From Berberis thunbergii (Eukaryota; Streptophyta; Magnoliopsida; Ranunculales; Berberidaceae): DNA of 64,000 nt. The stretch lies in assembly GCA_003290165.1 (NCBI GenBank), contig QNQO01000605.1:496001-560000 (forward strand), in the 5' to 3' direction. Below are positions 33,251-43,269 of this stretch, piece by piece (position 1 is the stretch's first letter; every line of letters starts with the position of its first letter). A program made the position numbers and the translations under genes. Below the pieces are notes generated by a model. The model made no database searches and was not told the DNA's origin. It saw only the letters and a program-made list of their open reading frames with translations.

Positions 33251-34120
33251 GTGCGAGCAGGCCTTCCCGAACCTAAATTCGTATATGGGAGTCACGAGTT
33301 ACTATCAAAACAAACCTCGGGAGAGACACTTTGTTTGTATGTACCCGTCTCGGATCAAGCCGTCAGTTCAGCTCTTGTAAGGAATGATAAGGGGGCGCAA
33401 GGACCAGTATACTACACCAACAAAATTTTCATGGAAGCCGAGGCAAACTATTTGGATCTAGAGAAGTTAGCTCTTGCATTAGTTATCTCTTCCAGGAAGT
33501 TGCGGCCCTACTTTCAGGCCCACTCTATCACAGTTTTGACCAAACACCCACTTCACACAATGTTACACAAGCTGGAACTATCTGGATGGATGGTTAAGTG
33601 GTCGGTGGAACTGGGGAAATTTCACATCAACTACGCTCCAAGAACGTCCATCAAAGCCCAAGCATTACCAGACTTCATCGCTGAATTTATCGGTAGTGAG
33701 GAACGGGAATCAGACAGCTCAGAGCAGAGACCGGACTAACAAGGGTGGATCTTGGGCTGTGACTGGTCATCCACACTAAAAGGAAGTTGTGCCAGTATCA
33801 CACTCCACTCTCTGAGCGGCTTCATCTTCGAAAAGGCGACCAGGTTCATTTTTTCGACCTTGAGCAATGAGGTAGAAAACGAGTCCCTCTTGTTCGACAT
33901 GAAGCTAGCAAAAGGAATAGAGGTAACTGTGCTAACCGCTTACAGCGACTCATGTCAGGTAGTCAACCAAGTCAAAGGGTGTTTAACAGCAAAGACCCAA
34001 GGATGATAGCCAACCGCGAAAAGGTCAGTAATGCAATAGGCCAATTTAGAAGATTTGAACTCTTGTAGTGTCCATGAGATGACAACAAAAGAGCTGACAC
34101 ACTAGCCAGGCAGGCCTCAC
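33251..34120 (+). pseudogene. Gypsy B RNase H and second (archaeal-type) RNase H-like segment
   Basis: 33251-33739 reads open: LCLYVPVSDQAVSSALVRND, VYYTNKIFMEAEANYLDLEK, LRPYFQAHSITVLTKHPLHT, WSVELGKFHINYAPR, the RNase H domain fused to RT. After a stop, 33752-34120 resembles the extra archaeal-type RNase H: GFIFEKATRFIFSTLSNEVE, then LAKGIEVTVLTAYSDSCQVV. Two RNase H domains in tandem are a hallmark of Tat-lineage gypsy elements. Confidence 0.75.
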
Positions 34121-34348
34121 AACTATAGAGATCGTTAATGGGCTCATCAAATTCAAGAGTAGTCAAGTCTGGAGGAAGAGGCCGTCAATGAGCTATATGC
34201 AATTGAAGTGGATTCAAGCTGGATGAATCCCATTATTAAGTAAATCAAGAATGGGGCCCTCCCGGCCGAAAAGTCACAGGCCAAAAAACTGAAAAATAGG
34301 GCAGCACGATATACCCTCCTGAACGACAAGCTCTACAGAAGGTCAACC

Positions 34349-35390
34349 ATGGGTCCTCTTTTCAGATGCCTAGCCTCCTTGGAGGCGAACCACATCCTTA
34401 GAGAAATCCATGCTGACATTTGCAAAAATCACCCAGGCGGGAGGACCCTGGCCTATAAGGCCCTAACTATGGGGTACTACTGGCTGCAAATACAACAGGA
34501 TGCGAAAGACACAATCCGCAAATGCGACAAGTGCAAGTGGCTCGCGCCGTACACTCACATGCCCGCTCAACCCTTGACTCCAATGACCAGCTGCGCAATG
34601 CGGGATGGATATCGTCGGACCGCTCCCGGCCTCAGCCAATAAGAAGTTCCTTCTTGTAGCAGTTGATTAGTTTACTAAATGGGTCAAAGTTGAACCTCTG
34701 TCCAAGATAGGCCAGGATCAAATTGAGAAATTCATATGGGCATCCATCGTCTGCAGGTTCGGTATTCCAAAGACATTAGTCAGCAATAACGGAACCCAAT
34801 TTGAAGGCAACAAGGTTGAGAAACTATGCAAAGACCAGGCGGAAGTCACCAATAAAACAATCTTGGAAGCACTGAAAAGGAAACTCGATGTGGTAAAAGG
34901 AAAATGGGTCTCAACACTACCAGAGATACTCTGGGCATATCAGACCACCAAAATGATACCCAACGGAGAAACATCTTTCACCCTAGCCTATGGGTCAGAA
35001 GCAATGGTCCTAGTGGAACTTAGAATACCAACTTTTCAGACAGAGGAATTCAGACCAGAAGACAACGATGAAACTTTGCGCATCAGTTGAGATCTCCTCG
35101 AGGAAAAGAGAAATCGAACCTCTACCATAATAGCTACCTACCAACAAAAGATGGCTTAATACTACAACAAGAAAGTCAAACAACGAGAATTCAAAATGGG
35201 AGACTGGGTACTCAGAAAAACCCAGTAGAACACTAAAGAACTGGGAGTAGGAAAGCTAAACCCCAATTGGGAGGGGCACTACAAAGTGATCAAGGTCAAC
35301 AAGCCAGGGATGTATTGGTTGGAAGAGGTGGAAGGTAGAAGCCTTATGCGGCCATAGAATGTAGAACACCTTAAAAATTATTTTCAATAA
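34349..35390 (+). pseudogene. Gypsy B integrase, broken
   Basis: The H-H-C-C zinc module is intact in EIHADICKNHPGGRTLAYKA..CDKCKW. The core is in other frames: FTKWVKVEPLSK and LVSNNGTQFEG, where the second catalytic Asp (normally S-D-N-G) is Asn. Then WVSTLPEILWAYQTTKMIPN, ETSFTLAYGSEAMVLVE, and near 35340-35390 the C-terminal NVEHLKNYFQ. Several stops are present. Together with the RT and RNase H remnants this gives the gypsy order RT-RH-INT. Confidence 0.8.
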
Positions 35391-35639
35391 AGGACATTTG
35401 CTTCTTCCAAAATTTCACAACTACCAATTAGTCTTCCATTACCTGACTCCTACCCATTCCGTGAATTAGATAAGGCAGGACATCAGAGTCAGACTTATCA
35501 TACTCGACCAGTACCTAGTCAGCTTCAGCTAGTGGTTTTGCCTCTAATTCTCTCTAATGCCAAGTCTACTAAATGGGTGTCAACGGTTTAGAGAGTGGTA
35601 GCTTAGGTAGCGTTGTAATGCCTGATCGAGGTGAATTAC

Positions 35640-37150
35640 ATGAGATCGTTGTTTGATCATGGATAACGATCACCGAACACGACCAAAGTTTAGTCAGTGA
35701 CGATCAATGAGGATAGATGTTGGTCTGCTCGAAGTCTAGTCCGCGAATAATGGACTATGACGGCCTAGTGGGAGCCTAGTCAGCGTTGTCGACGCTTGAT
35801 AAAGACGAATCGCTAGGGATAGTTGTCCAACTATAAATAAGGATCATCAAACATATTACTCGAAGCCTAGTCTGAAGAGAACGGGTGATGATGGACTAGA
35901 AAGTAGGAGCTTAGTCAATGCTCATGTAGATGGTGAAGACGACTTGCTAGGGATCATTGTCCAACTATAGATAATGATCTCCAAACTTATTGCTCGAAGC
36001 CAAGTTCAAATAGAACGGACGACGACGGCCTAGAAAATGGGAGCTTAGTCAGTACTCATGTAGCCTAGTGAAAACAACTTTCCAAGGATCATTGTCCAAA
36101 TGTAGATAATGATCGCCAAACTTATTGTTCATGTAGCCTGGTGAAAACGGCTTTACAAAGATCATTGTCCAGCTATAGATAATGACCTCCGAACTTATTG
36201 CTCGAAGTCTAGTCCGAGTAGAACGGGCGACGATGGCCTAGAAAGTGAGAGCTTAGTCATGCTTATGTGGCCTGGTGAAGACGGCTTGCCATGGATCATT
36301 GTCCAACTATAGATAATGATTGCCGAACTTATTGCTCAAAGCCTAGCCTAAATAGAACGGGCGATGACAACCTAGAAAGATAGAGTTTAGTCGGTGCTCA
36401 TGTAGCCTGGTGAAGACAGCTAGCTAGGGATCATTGTCCAACTATAGAAAATGATCGCCAAACTTATTGCTCGAAGCCTATTTCGAATAGAACGGGTGAC
36501 GGCGACCTACAAAGTGGGAGCTTAGTCAGTGCTCATGTAGCCTGGTGAAAACGACTTGCCAGGGATCATTGTCCAATTGTAGATAATGATCTCCAAACTT
36601 ATTGCTCGAAGTCTTGTCCAAATAGAACAGGCGACGATGACATATAAATTGGGAGCTTAGTCAGTGCTCATATAGCTTGGTGAAGACGGTTTGCAAGGGA
36701 TCATTGTCCAACTATATATAATGATCGTGGAACTCATTGCTCGAAGCCTAGTTCGAATAGAAAGGTCGACAATAGCCTAGAAAGTTGGAGCTTAGTCAGT
36801 GCTCATGTAACCTTGTGAAGACGACTTGCCAGGGATCATTGTCCAACTATAGATAATGATCGCCGAACTTTTTCCTCGAAGCCTTGTCCCAATAGAACGG
36901 GTGACGACGACCTAGAAAATGGGAGCTTAGTCAATGCTCATGTAGCCTAGTGAAGATGACTTACCAGGGATCATTGTCCAACTATAGGTAATGATCGCCG
37001 AATTTTCACTTGAAGCCCAGTCCGAATAAAAGGGGCGACGATGGCCTAGAAAGTTGGAGCTTAGTCAATGCTAATGTAGCCTGGTGAGGACGACTTGCCA
37101 GGGATCATTATCCTTTTGCAGACAATGGTCGCCGAACCTTATCACTCTAA
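35640..37150. repeat. Tandem repeat, about 133 bp unit, in gypsy B
   Basis: About 11 units are marked by GGGATCATTGTCCAACTATA(G)ATAATGATC, GCTCGAAGCCTAGTC, ATAGAACGG and GGGAGCTTAGTCAGTGCTCA. Spacing is mostly 130-135 bp, with one shorter unit near 36100-36160. The unit is homologous to those in gypsy A (22605-23580) and in the fragment at 45250-45990. Confidence 0.9.
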
Positions 37151-37829
37151 CACCTATTATGCGATTAACATACGACAATATTTTAGAAAACGGGAACCTA
37201 GTACACACTCATACAACATTACATATACTCGCCCAGATCCTTGTACTCTCACGAGCAATGGTCAACATGACTAATCAATACCTAGTCAGCTTCGATTGCT
37301 GACAATAGTTCAAGACCAAAGATATGGCCCAATACTTAAGTAGTGAAAAAGGGTCTAAGAAAGTGAAGTGCATACACATCAAGATCTAGCATGCAAACCA
37401 CAAACTGGCATAATGGCATGATAACACAGATTAACTATAGAATGGGTAGAGGCCGAAGAACAACTTACATCAGAAGGAATTGCGGGAGATAAAACAACAT
37501 TGTTTGAAGCCGGTCTTGAGTTGCCAGATAGAGATGCCAGATCAGAGAGTTAAGCCTTGTCAATCTTTCAGAAAACAACCTTCCTGTATCAATCAAAGTC
37601 AAGCTTTACGTGGATATTCTTTTATTCAATCAGTCCAATCAATTCTAGCCTACCACGGGCAATATCAAGAGATTCTGAAGTTACACAATGAGCATTGGAC
37701 TTCGCTAAACTTGTATTTGCCTTTGGTAGCCTGTGTGAGAGTGCAGCCACAAGAGATTCCTTTTCCACCAATTACTCTCTCAAAGAACTCAGCTCAGCCA
37801 GTGTGTCCGCAACCCGAACCTCAGCTTCA

Positions 37830-39290
37830 TGAATTCCTCATCGCTCGCCAGCTAGCTCGAATTCAAACTCAAGGTGCAAAATAGCCAACTCAGACTCACT
37901 GGAATGCACCTTTCCCGCCAACCTCTTTAGTTGTTTAAGGTCTAACCTATAGAGCGTGTCGGAGTACAACCTACAAAGCTCCGTAAAAGTCTCATCAAAA
38001 GCATGAACTGTACTTCGAGCATTAGGGTGTAGATTACCCTTAACAAACAATGTCAAGGAACCTATGGGGAACACCAACTCCACATCCAAAGCCTTCATCA
38101 ACTGGAAGATTAGCCCAATGCTCAGAATCAGGTTCTTGAGGCAAGAGAGAAGATCTGCTTCCTAGGGTAACATGCTCAATGGACAGAAGATCATTGAGGG
38201 CAACATTGACTTTATCGGCATCCACCGGCTCTGAATAATTCCCCTCCAGTACAACTAAAGAAGCAGGAGTCTCCAGACAAACACTCCACTCCCCAAGAGC
38301 TATTTTTTTAGCGATCTAAATGAGCCTAGACTCTACGACTGTCATTTCTTGATCTAGTGGGACCAGTTTATAAGAAGAACCAGTTTTGCTGCTAGCTCGT
38401 TTTCTCTTGGGACGACCGATAAGCGTCATGGGCGCCTCCAACTCTGCCTACATCGAAGGGTTTGGCATTGTGAGCTTCATTTTCGTTGAATGACCACCAC
38501 TAGTCTCCCTCGGTGATGACCTAAGCACAACAGGGCTTGCGTGGAAGTATCTGAGCAGTCCGCTCCACACGACGTTGTCTGCAGATGTGAACTCCTCAAC
38601 AGCAATCGAAGGAAGCTCATTAAATGCCCCGCACACTAATTCTTCATCCTCAGTAAGAGTCGGAGTCACGAATTTACCTACACAAAATAGCAAAACAAAA
38701 TGCCAGCTTCTGCAAAGGCACATAGAAGTAAAAAATGATGAGGGGCATTACGCTCACTGAGATCAAATTTGAAGTGTGACAAGTGACTATCCATCCACCT
38801 TGAAGTACAAGGAATTAGAAGAAACCAGAAAGCAATACTTTTGCCAAACACTTCGGTGTACTCAACCAACCGACTCCATGAGCATTTAGCCGAGGAGAAG
38901 TCAACAAGTGAGTATCCGCGAAATTAAAAGGAGGCTAGCATCCTTGGCCCTGACGAGGACAATAATCAAGGTCCTGAACCAGTTAGGCACCATTTGAGCA
39001 AGGGGAATACAAAGGTGCGCCAGGAAGCGCCAAATATCCTTCGGAACTTGAAAGCGAATCCCGACCTGTAACATGCTTTTGTGCAAGGCTATGAACCCGA
39101 GGTGTCAATGGACTATGAGTAACACTCAATGGGGTAAGATCCAAGTCTTTAGTAATCCGATAGTCTTCATGAAGCTTATCCAAATCGGACCCCTTTTGTT
39201 CCCAGTAAAAATTATGGCACACATAGAGCATATTCTATCCAAGGGTAAGTTTGACATTATCTACCATAAAGAGAAAGTTTAAACTTTTTA
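37830..39290 (-). pseudogene. Antisense extra ORF (aORF) of gypsy B, broken
   Basis: Minus-strand frames between the tandem repeats and the 3' LTR look coding: MLQVGIRFQVPKDIWRFLAH, CIPLAQMVPNWFRTLIIVLV, NFYWEQKGSDLDK, then FVTPTLTEDEELVCGAFNEL and FTELCRLYSDTLYRLDLKQL. Tat-group gypsy elements often carry such an antisense ORF of unknown role. The LYSDTL segment recurs as LYSDAL at about 44130 in another gypsy fragment, which supports a conserved protein. Several frame changes show decay. Confidence 0.65.
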
Positions 39291-39557
39291 AAAGAGTTGC
39301 AGCAAAGAACACATAGAAAAGAAAACAGAAAGGAAGTAGAAGAGATACAAAAGTAAATAAACTCCCTCTCATGGAAGCAGCGACTTTTATAAACAATAGG
39401 CAGTCGCACCCCCTTTCCTTATTGAACAATCACAAACTCATATAATGATGTGCGTCGCTCGAGAAAATGTTTTGGGTTTAATCATCATGACTGTACAGAT
39501 TCTATCAAAGTGACTTAGTAGACCGATATGATGATCCACTAACTCTAGGGGAGCACT

Positions 39558-39716
39558 TGATGATACACAAAACCGTCATCTGATGAACACCGTACATGTG
39601 TCATGATAATCTCGTCTACAGAACAAAGCAGATCTGATTGCATGCTCAATTTAGTGAGGCTCGGATAACATCAAGCACACTATCGGCAGATTCCAGAACG
39701 TTGGACTTGAATTGTA
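39558..39716 (+). repeat. Gypsy B 3' LTR, first part
   Basis: TGATGATACACAAAACCGTC up to TTGGACTTGAATTGTA matches the 5' LTR start (29520 onward). It stops where the outer CACTA-like insertion begins. A purine-rich AGGGGAGCACTT stretch just upstream may be the polypurine tract. Confidence 0.85.
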
Positions 39717-39757
39717 TACTACAAGAAAATGGAAATTTAGGCGCATATGTAATGACA

Positions 39758-40230
39758 CACTACAAAAAACGCGTTACTACCGACGATTTTATAATACTGT
39801 CGTTAATTAAATCATTACCAACGACAAATTAAAAGATTAGCGATGACAATGAACCATCGCTAATGTCTCTGATATTGTTTCAACACATAGGTATAAAAAC
39901 CGTCGCTAAATGATTTGCGACGGCATACCACCGTCGCTAATTATTGGAATAGCGACAGTATTTTAGCCGTCGCTATGTTTTAAAAGTACAACTCCTTAGC
40001 TACGGTTTTATACCATCGCTAATGGTTTTTAAAAATATATATATATATATAACATTTAACGTCGGCGAAATTGCCATTGCTAAGTTTTACAAATAAAACT
40101 CTTTAGCTACGGTTTTCTACTGTCGCTAATGGTTTTTAAAAAACAAAAAAATTTCATTAGCTATGATTTTCTGCCATCGCTAAGCTTTACAATTAGCGAC
40201 GGCATAAAATAGTAGAGCTCTAACCCTCAA
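39758..40230. repeat. Left subterminal repeats of the outer CACTA-like element
   Basis: CACTACAAAAAACGCG is followed by repeated AGCGACGG/CCGTCGCTAA motifs in both orientations, such as AACCGTCGCTAAATGATTTG and GCGACGGCATACCACCGTCG. They match in type the cluster at 61205-61490. Confidence 0.75.
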
Positions 40231-40258
40231 TATAAACTCCGGATAAAATTGCCATGAA

Positions 40259-40331
40259 TCCATTGTTGTCCAACCCAGTTAGGATACTTGGCTTTCACCT
40301 AGGCGACCCGGGTTCGAATCCCAGCAATGGA
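40259..40331 (+). tRNA. tRNA-Glu(TTC)-like sequence, probable pseudogene
   Basis: The acceptor arms TCCATTG and CAATGGA pair fully over 73 bases. The anticodon arm CTTGGCTTTCACCTAGG has a TTC anticodon, and the T arm CCGGGTTCGAATCCCAG holds a B box. The D arm GTCCAACCCAGTTAGGAT lacks the usual loop GG, and one T-stem pair is mismatched, so tertiary folding is doubtful. It sits inside the outer CACTA-like element, between its subterminal repeats and a microsatellite. It may be a decayed tRNA gene or the head of a tRNA-derived repeat. Confidence 0.55.
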
Positions 40332-40569
40332 AATTGTTTTTTATTTATTTATTTCAACTTTGAAACATACTCCAAGCCGCTTGTTTTTTCTTTACGACTT
40401 TATTTTTCTTTAATTTTTTTTATTTCTTTCAACTTTAGAACATGTTCCAATCCCCCCTAAATTGTTTTTTCTGTACGACTTCTATGTATATTAAACCAGT
40501 CAAGATTTCTTGAATAGAGTCATTCACTCATTGGTATTATCAGTGGTTGCTCTTGGAAAAAAATTAATC

Positions 40570-40686
40570 GATCCGCGTGAAACTTCATATCAACCGTCAA
40601 TAACACCCAAAAATTTTGCTCAATCCAACGCACTAAGCCAAACCACATCACCGATCCGCGTGAAACTAACACAACCAATCCCCTTC
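40570..40686 (+). repeat. 117-bp direct repeat, copy 1 (second copy 42408-42524)
   Basis: ATCCGCGTGAAACTTCATAT through GTGAAACTAACACAACCAAT to CCCCTTC is repeated at 42408-42524 with about 90 percent identity by eye. Within each copy CGATCCGCGTGAAAC occurs twice. Copy 1 runs into the GATCAAAGAA array, and copy 2 runs into a TATA box and leader. Confidence 0.8.
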
Positions 40687-40687
40687 G

Positions 40688-41640
40688 AAGAAGAAGATAT
40701 GATCAAGATCGAATAAGAAGATATGATCAAGATCGAATAAGAAGACAAGATATGATCAAGATCGAAAAAGAAGATAAGATCTTGATCAAGATCGAAAAAG
40801 AAGATCAAAGAAGATCAGATCAGATCAAATCAAAGAAGATCTAAGAAGAACAGATCAAAGAATATCATATCAGATCAAATAAAAAAAGATCATAGAAGAT
40901 CAAAGAAGGTCAAAGAAGATCAAATCAGATAAAAGAAGATAAAAGAAGATCAAAGAAGTTCAAATAAGATCAATGAAGATGAGATCAAAGAAGATCAGAT
41001 CAAAGAAGATCAAAGAAGTTCAAAGAAGATCAAAGAAGATCAAATAAAAGAAGATCAAAGAAGACAGATCAAAGAAGATCAAATCAAAGAAGTTCAAAGA
41101 AGATCAAAGAATATGAGATCAAGGAAGATCAAAGAAGATCAAAAAAGATGAGATCAAAGAAGATGAGATCAGATCAAAGAAGTTCAAAGAGGATAAAAAA
41201 TATCAAAGAAGATAAGATCAAATAATATCAAAGAAGATCAGATCAAAGAAGATGAGATCAAAGAAGATCAGATAAAAGAAGATCAGATCAAAGAAGATGA
41301 GATGAAAGAAGATGAGATCAAAGAAGATCAAATCAAAGAAGTTCAAAAAAGATCAAAGAAGTTCAAAAAAAGTTCAAAGAAGATCAGATCAAAGAAGATC
41401 AAATCAAAGAAGATCAGATCAAAGAAGATCAAATCAAAGAAGTTCAAAAAAGATCAAAGAAGTTCAAAGAAGATCAAAAAAGATAAAAGAAGATCAGATC
41501 AAAGAAGATGAGATAAAAAAAGATCAGATCAAAGAAAATCAAAGAAGATCAAAGAAGTTCAAAGAAGATCAAAGAATATCAAAGAAGATGAGATCAAAGA
41601 AGATAAGATTAGATCAAAGAAGATCAAAGACTAAATGGTT
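40688..41640. repeat. Microsatellite/minisatellite of AGATCAAAGA (about 950 bp)
   Basis: Almost pure arrays of AGATCAAAGA, AGATCAGATCAAAGA and AGTTCAAAGA. The strand is purine-biased. Long Lys/Glu/Ser-rich open frames (for example 41302-41656) are by-products of the repeat, not genes. Confidence 0.95.
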
Positions 41641-41654
41641 TTTAAAAATAAAAT

Positions 41655-42400
41655 AAAATTAAACACTAAAGAGATTAGCTACGGCAATTTACCGTGGCTA
41701 ATTGGTTTTTGATTTTTTTTTATTAGCGACGACAACCAACTGTGGCTAATTGGTTTTTGATTTTTTATATTAGCGACGACAAAAAATCGTGGCTAATTGA
41801 TTTAAAAAAAAAATTAAACCCTAAAGAGATTAGCTACGGCAATTTACTGTGGCTAATTGGTTTTTGATTTTTTTATTAGCGACGACAACAAACCATGGCT
41901 AATTGGTTTTTGATTTTTTATATTAACGACGGCAAAAAATCGTGGCTAATTGGTTTTAAAAAAAAAATTAAACACTAAAGAGATTAGCTATGGCAATTTG
42001 CCGTGGCTAATTGGTTTTTGATTTTTTATATTAGCGATGGCAAAAAACCGTGGCTAATTGGTTTTAAAAAAAAAATAAAACCCTAAAGAGATTACCTACG
42101 GCAATTTGCCGTGGCTAATTTGTTTTTGATATTTTATATTAGCAACGGCAAAAAAAGGTGGCTAATTGGTTTTTTTTTTTTTAAAATTTAACCCTAAAGA
42201 GACTAGCTACGACAATTTTCTGTGGCTAATTTGTTTTTGATTTTTTATATTAGCGACGGCAAAAAACCATCGTAATTGGTTTTTTTTAAAAAAATTTAAA
42301 CCCTAAAGAGATTAGCTACGGCAATTTGCCGTGGCTTATTGGTTTTTATTTTTTATATTAGCGATGGCAAAAAATCGTTGCTAATAGTTTTAAAAAAAAT
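41655..42400. repeat. Subterminal-type repeats: GCTACGGCAATTTGCCGTGGCTAA family
   Basis: Six blocks start CCTAAAGAGATTAGCTACGG. Each is followed by a near-palindromic CGGCAATTTGCCGTGG and by TTAGCGACGGCAAAAAACCG, with spacing falling from about 157 to 107 bp. The motif family resembles CACTA subterminal binding sites, but it lies 2 kb from the end. Confidence 0.8.
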
Positions 42401-42407
42401 ATCACCC

Positions 42408-42700
42408 ATCCGCGTGAAACCTCATCTCAACCGTCAATAACACCCAAAATTTTAGATCAATCCAAAGCACTAAACTAAACCACGTCATCGATCCGCGTGA
42501 AACTAACACAACCAATCCCCTTCAATTACATTTCTCTATATAAATTTCAATTTTTTCTACAAACCAACTTAAACAAAAAATTTCTCTCAACAAAAATTTT
42601 TCTCTCAACCTCCAGAGAAGAAACCCACAGAGGAGAAGTCCACCGCTTCCTCGATACCGATCCCGACCGCCTCTCTCTCCCCTCCCTTCCTCCGCCGCCT
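42408..42700 (+). promoter_or_regulatory. Candidate promoter and leader within the outer CACTA-like element
   Basis: Copy 2 of the 117-bp repeat ends about 11 bases before TCTCTATATAAATTTC, a good TATA box at 42536-42545. It is followed by a leader-like, CT-rich stretch with CTCTCAACCTCCAGAGAAG. The downstream frame (42497-42802) has no recognised protein and runs into the AGATCT array, so the gene it served is unknown or lost. Confidence 0.45.
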
Positions 42701-42704
42701 CTCT

Positions 42705-42945
42705 CCTTGAAATCTGAGAATTGTGATCTCAGAAATCTGAGATCTGAGATCTCCAATCTCGGAGACCTGAGATCTCAGAGATCTGTGATCTCGAAGATCT
42801 GAGATCTCGGAGATCTGATATCGCGGAGATCTGAGATCTAAAATCTCGGATCGCGGAGATCTGAAATCTCAGATCTCGGAGGTCTGAAATCTCTGAGATC
42901 TATGATCTCAAATCTCGGAGATCTATGATCTCCGATATTCTATAA
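42705..42945. repeat. AGATCTGAGATCTCGG palindromic array
   Basis: Some 20 GATCT/AGATC palindromes occur in about 240 bp, as variations of GAGATCTGAGATCTCGGAGA. The array is self-complementary at every scale and would form multiple alternative hairpins. Confidence 0.9.
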
Positions 42946-43269
42946 AATCGAAAAAAAACTTCTTTTGGTTTTTTTGTCATTTTTGTATGGATTCTTTGTA
43001 ATTTTTTTTTAATTTTTGTATGATATTCTAGAGACTATGTAATTTTTGTTATAATTTTGATCAATTAAGTTTAGCTCTGGTAGTTGATATTAATTTTCAA
43101 AATGGACAATCATTAATAGCTAATTTCATTATAAAAAATGAATTATAATTTGTAATTTATAAATTGTAAATTTCATTTGTCAATATGATTTGCAACAAAG
43201 TTGTCCCAAAATAGCTACGGCAAATACCGTGGCTGAGTTGTCAATTAGATTTTCAATTTAGCGACGACA

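Noticed and set aside
41302..41656. Lys/Glu/Ser-rich open frames over the AGATCAAAGA array
   Set aside because: They are direct translations of a microsatellite in several frames at once. No start context, splice site or family supports a gene.
42497..42802. Frame after the TATA box in the outer CACTA-like element
   Set aside because: It runs into the AGATCT array and has no recognisable domain. It is kept only as part of a candidate promoter/leader, not as a gene.
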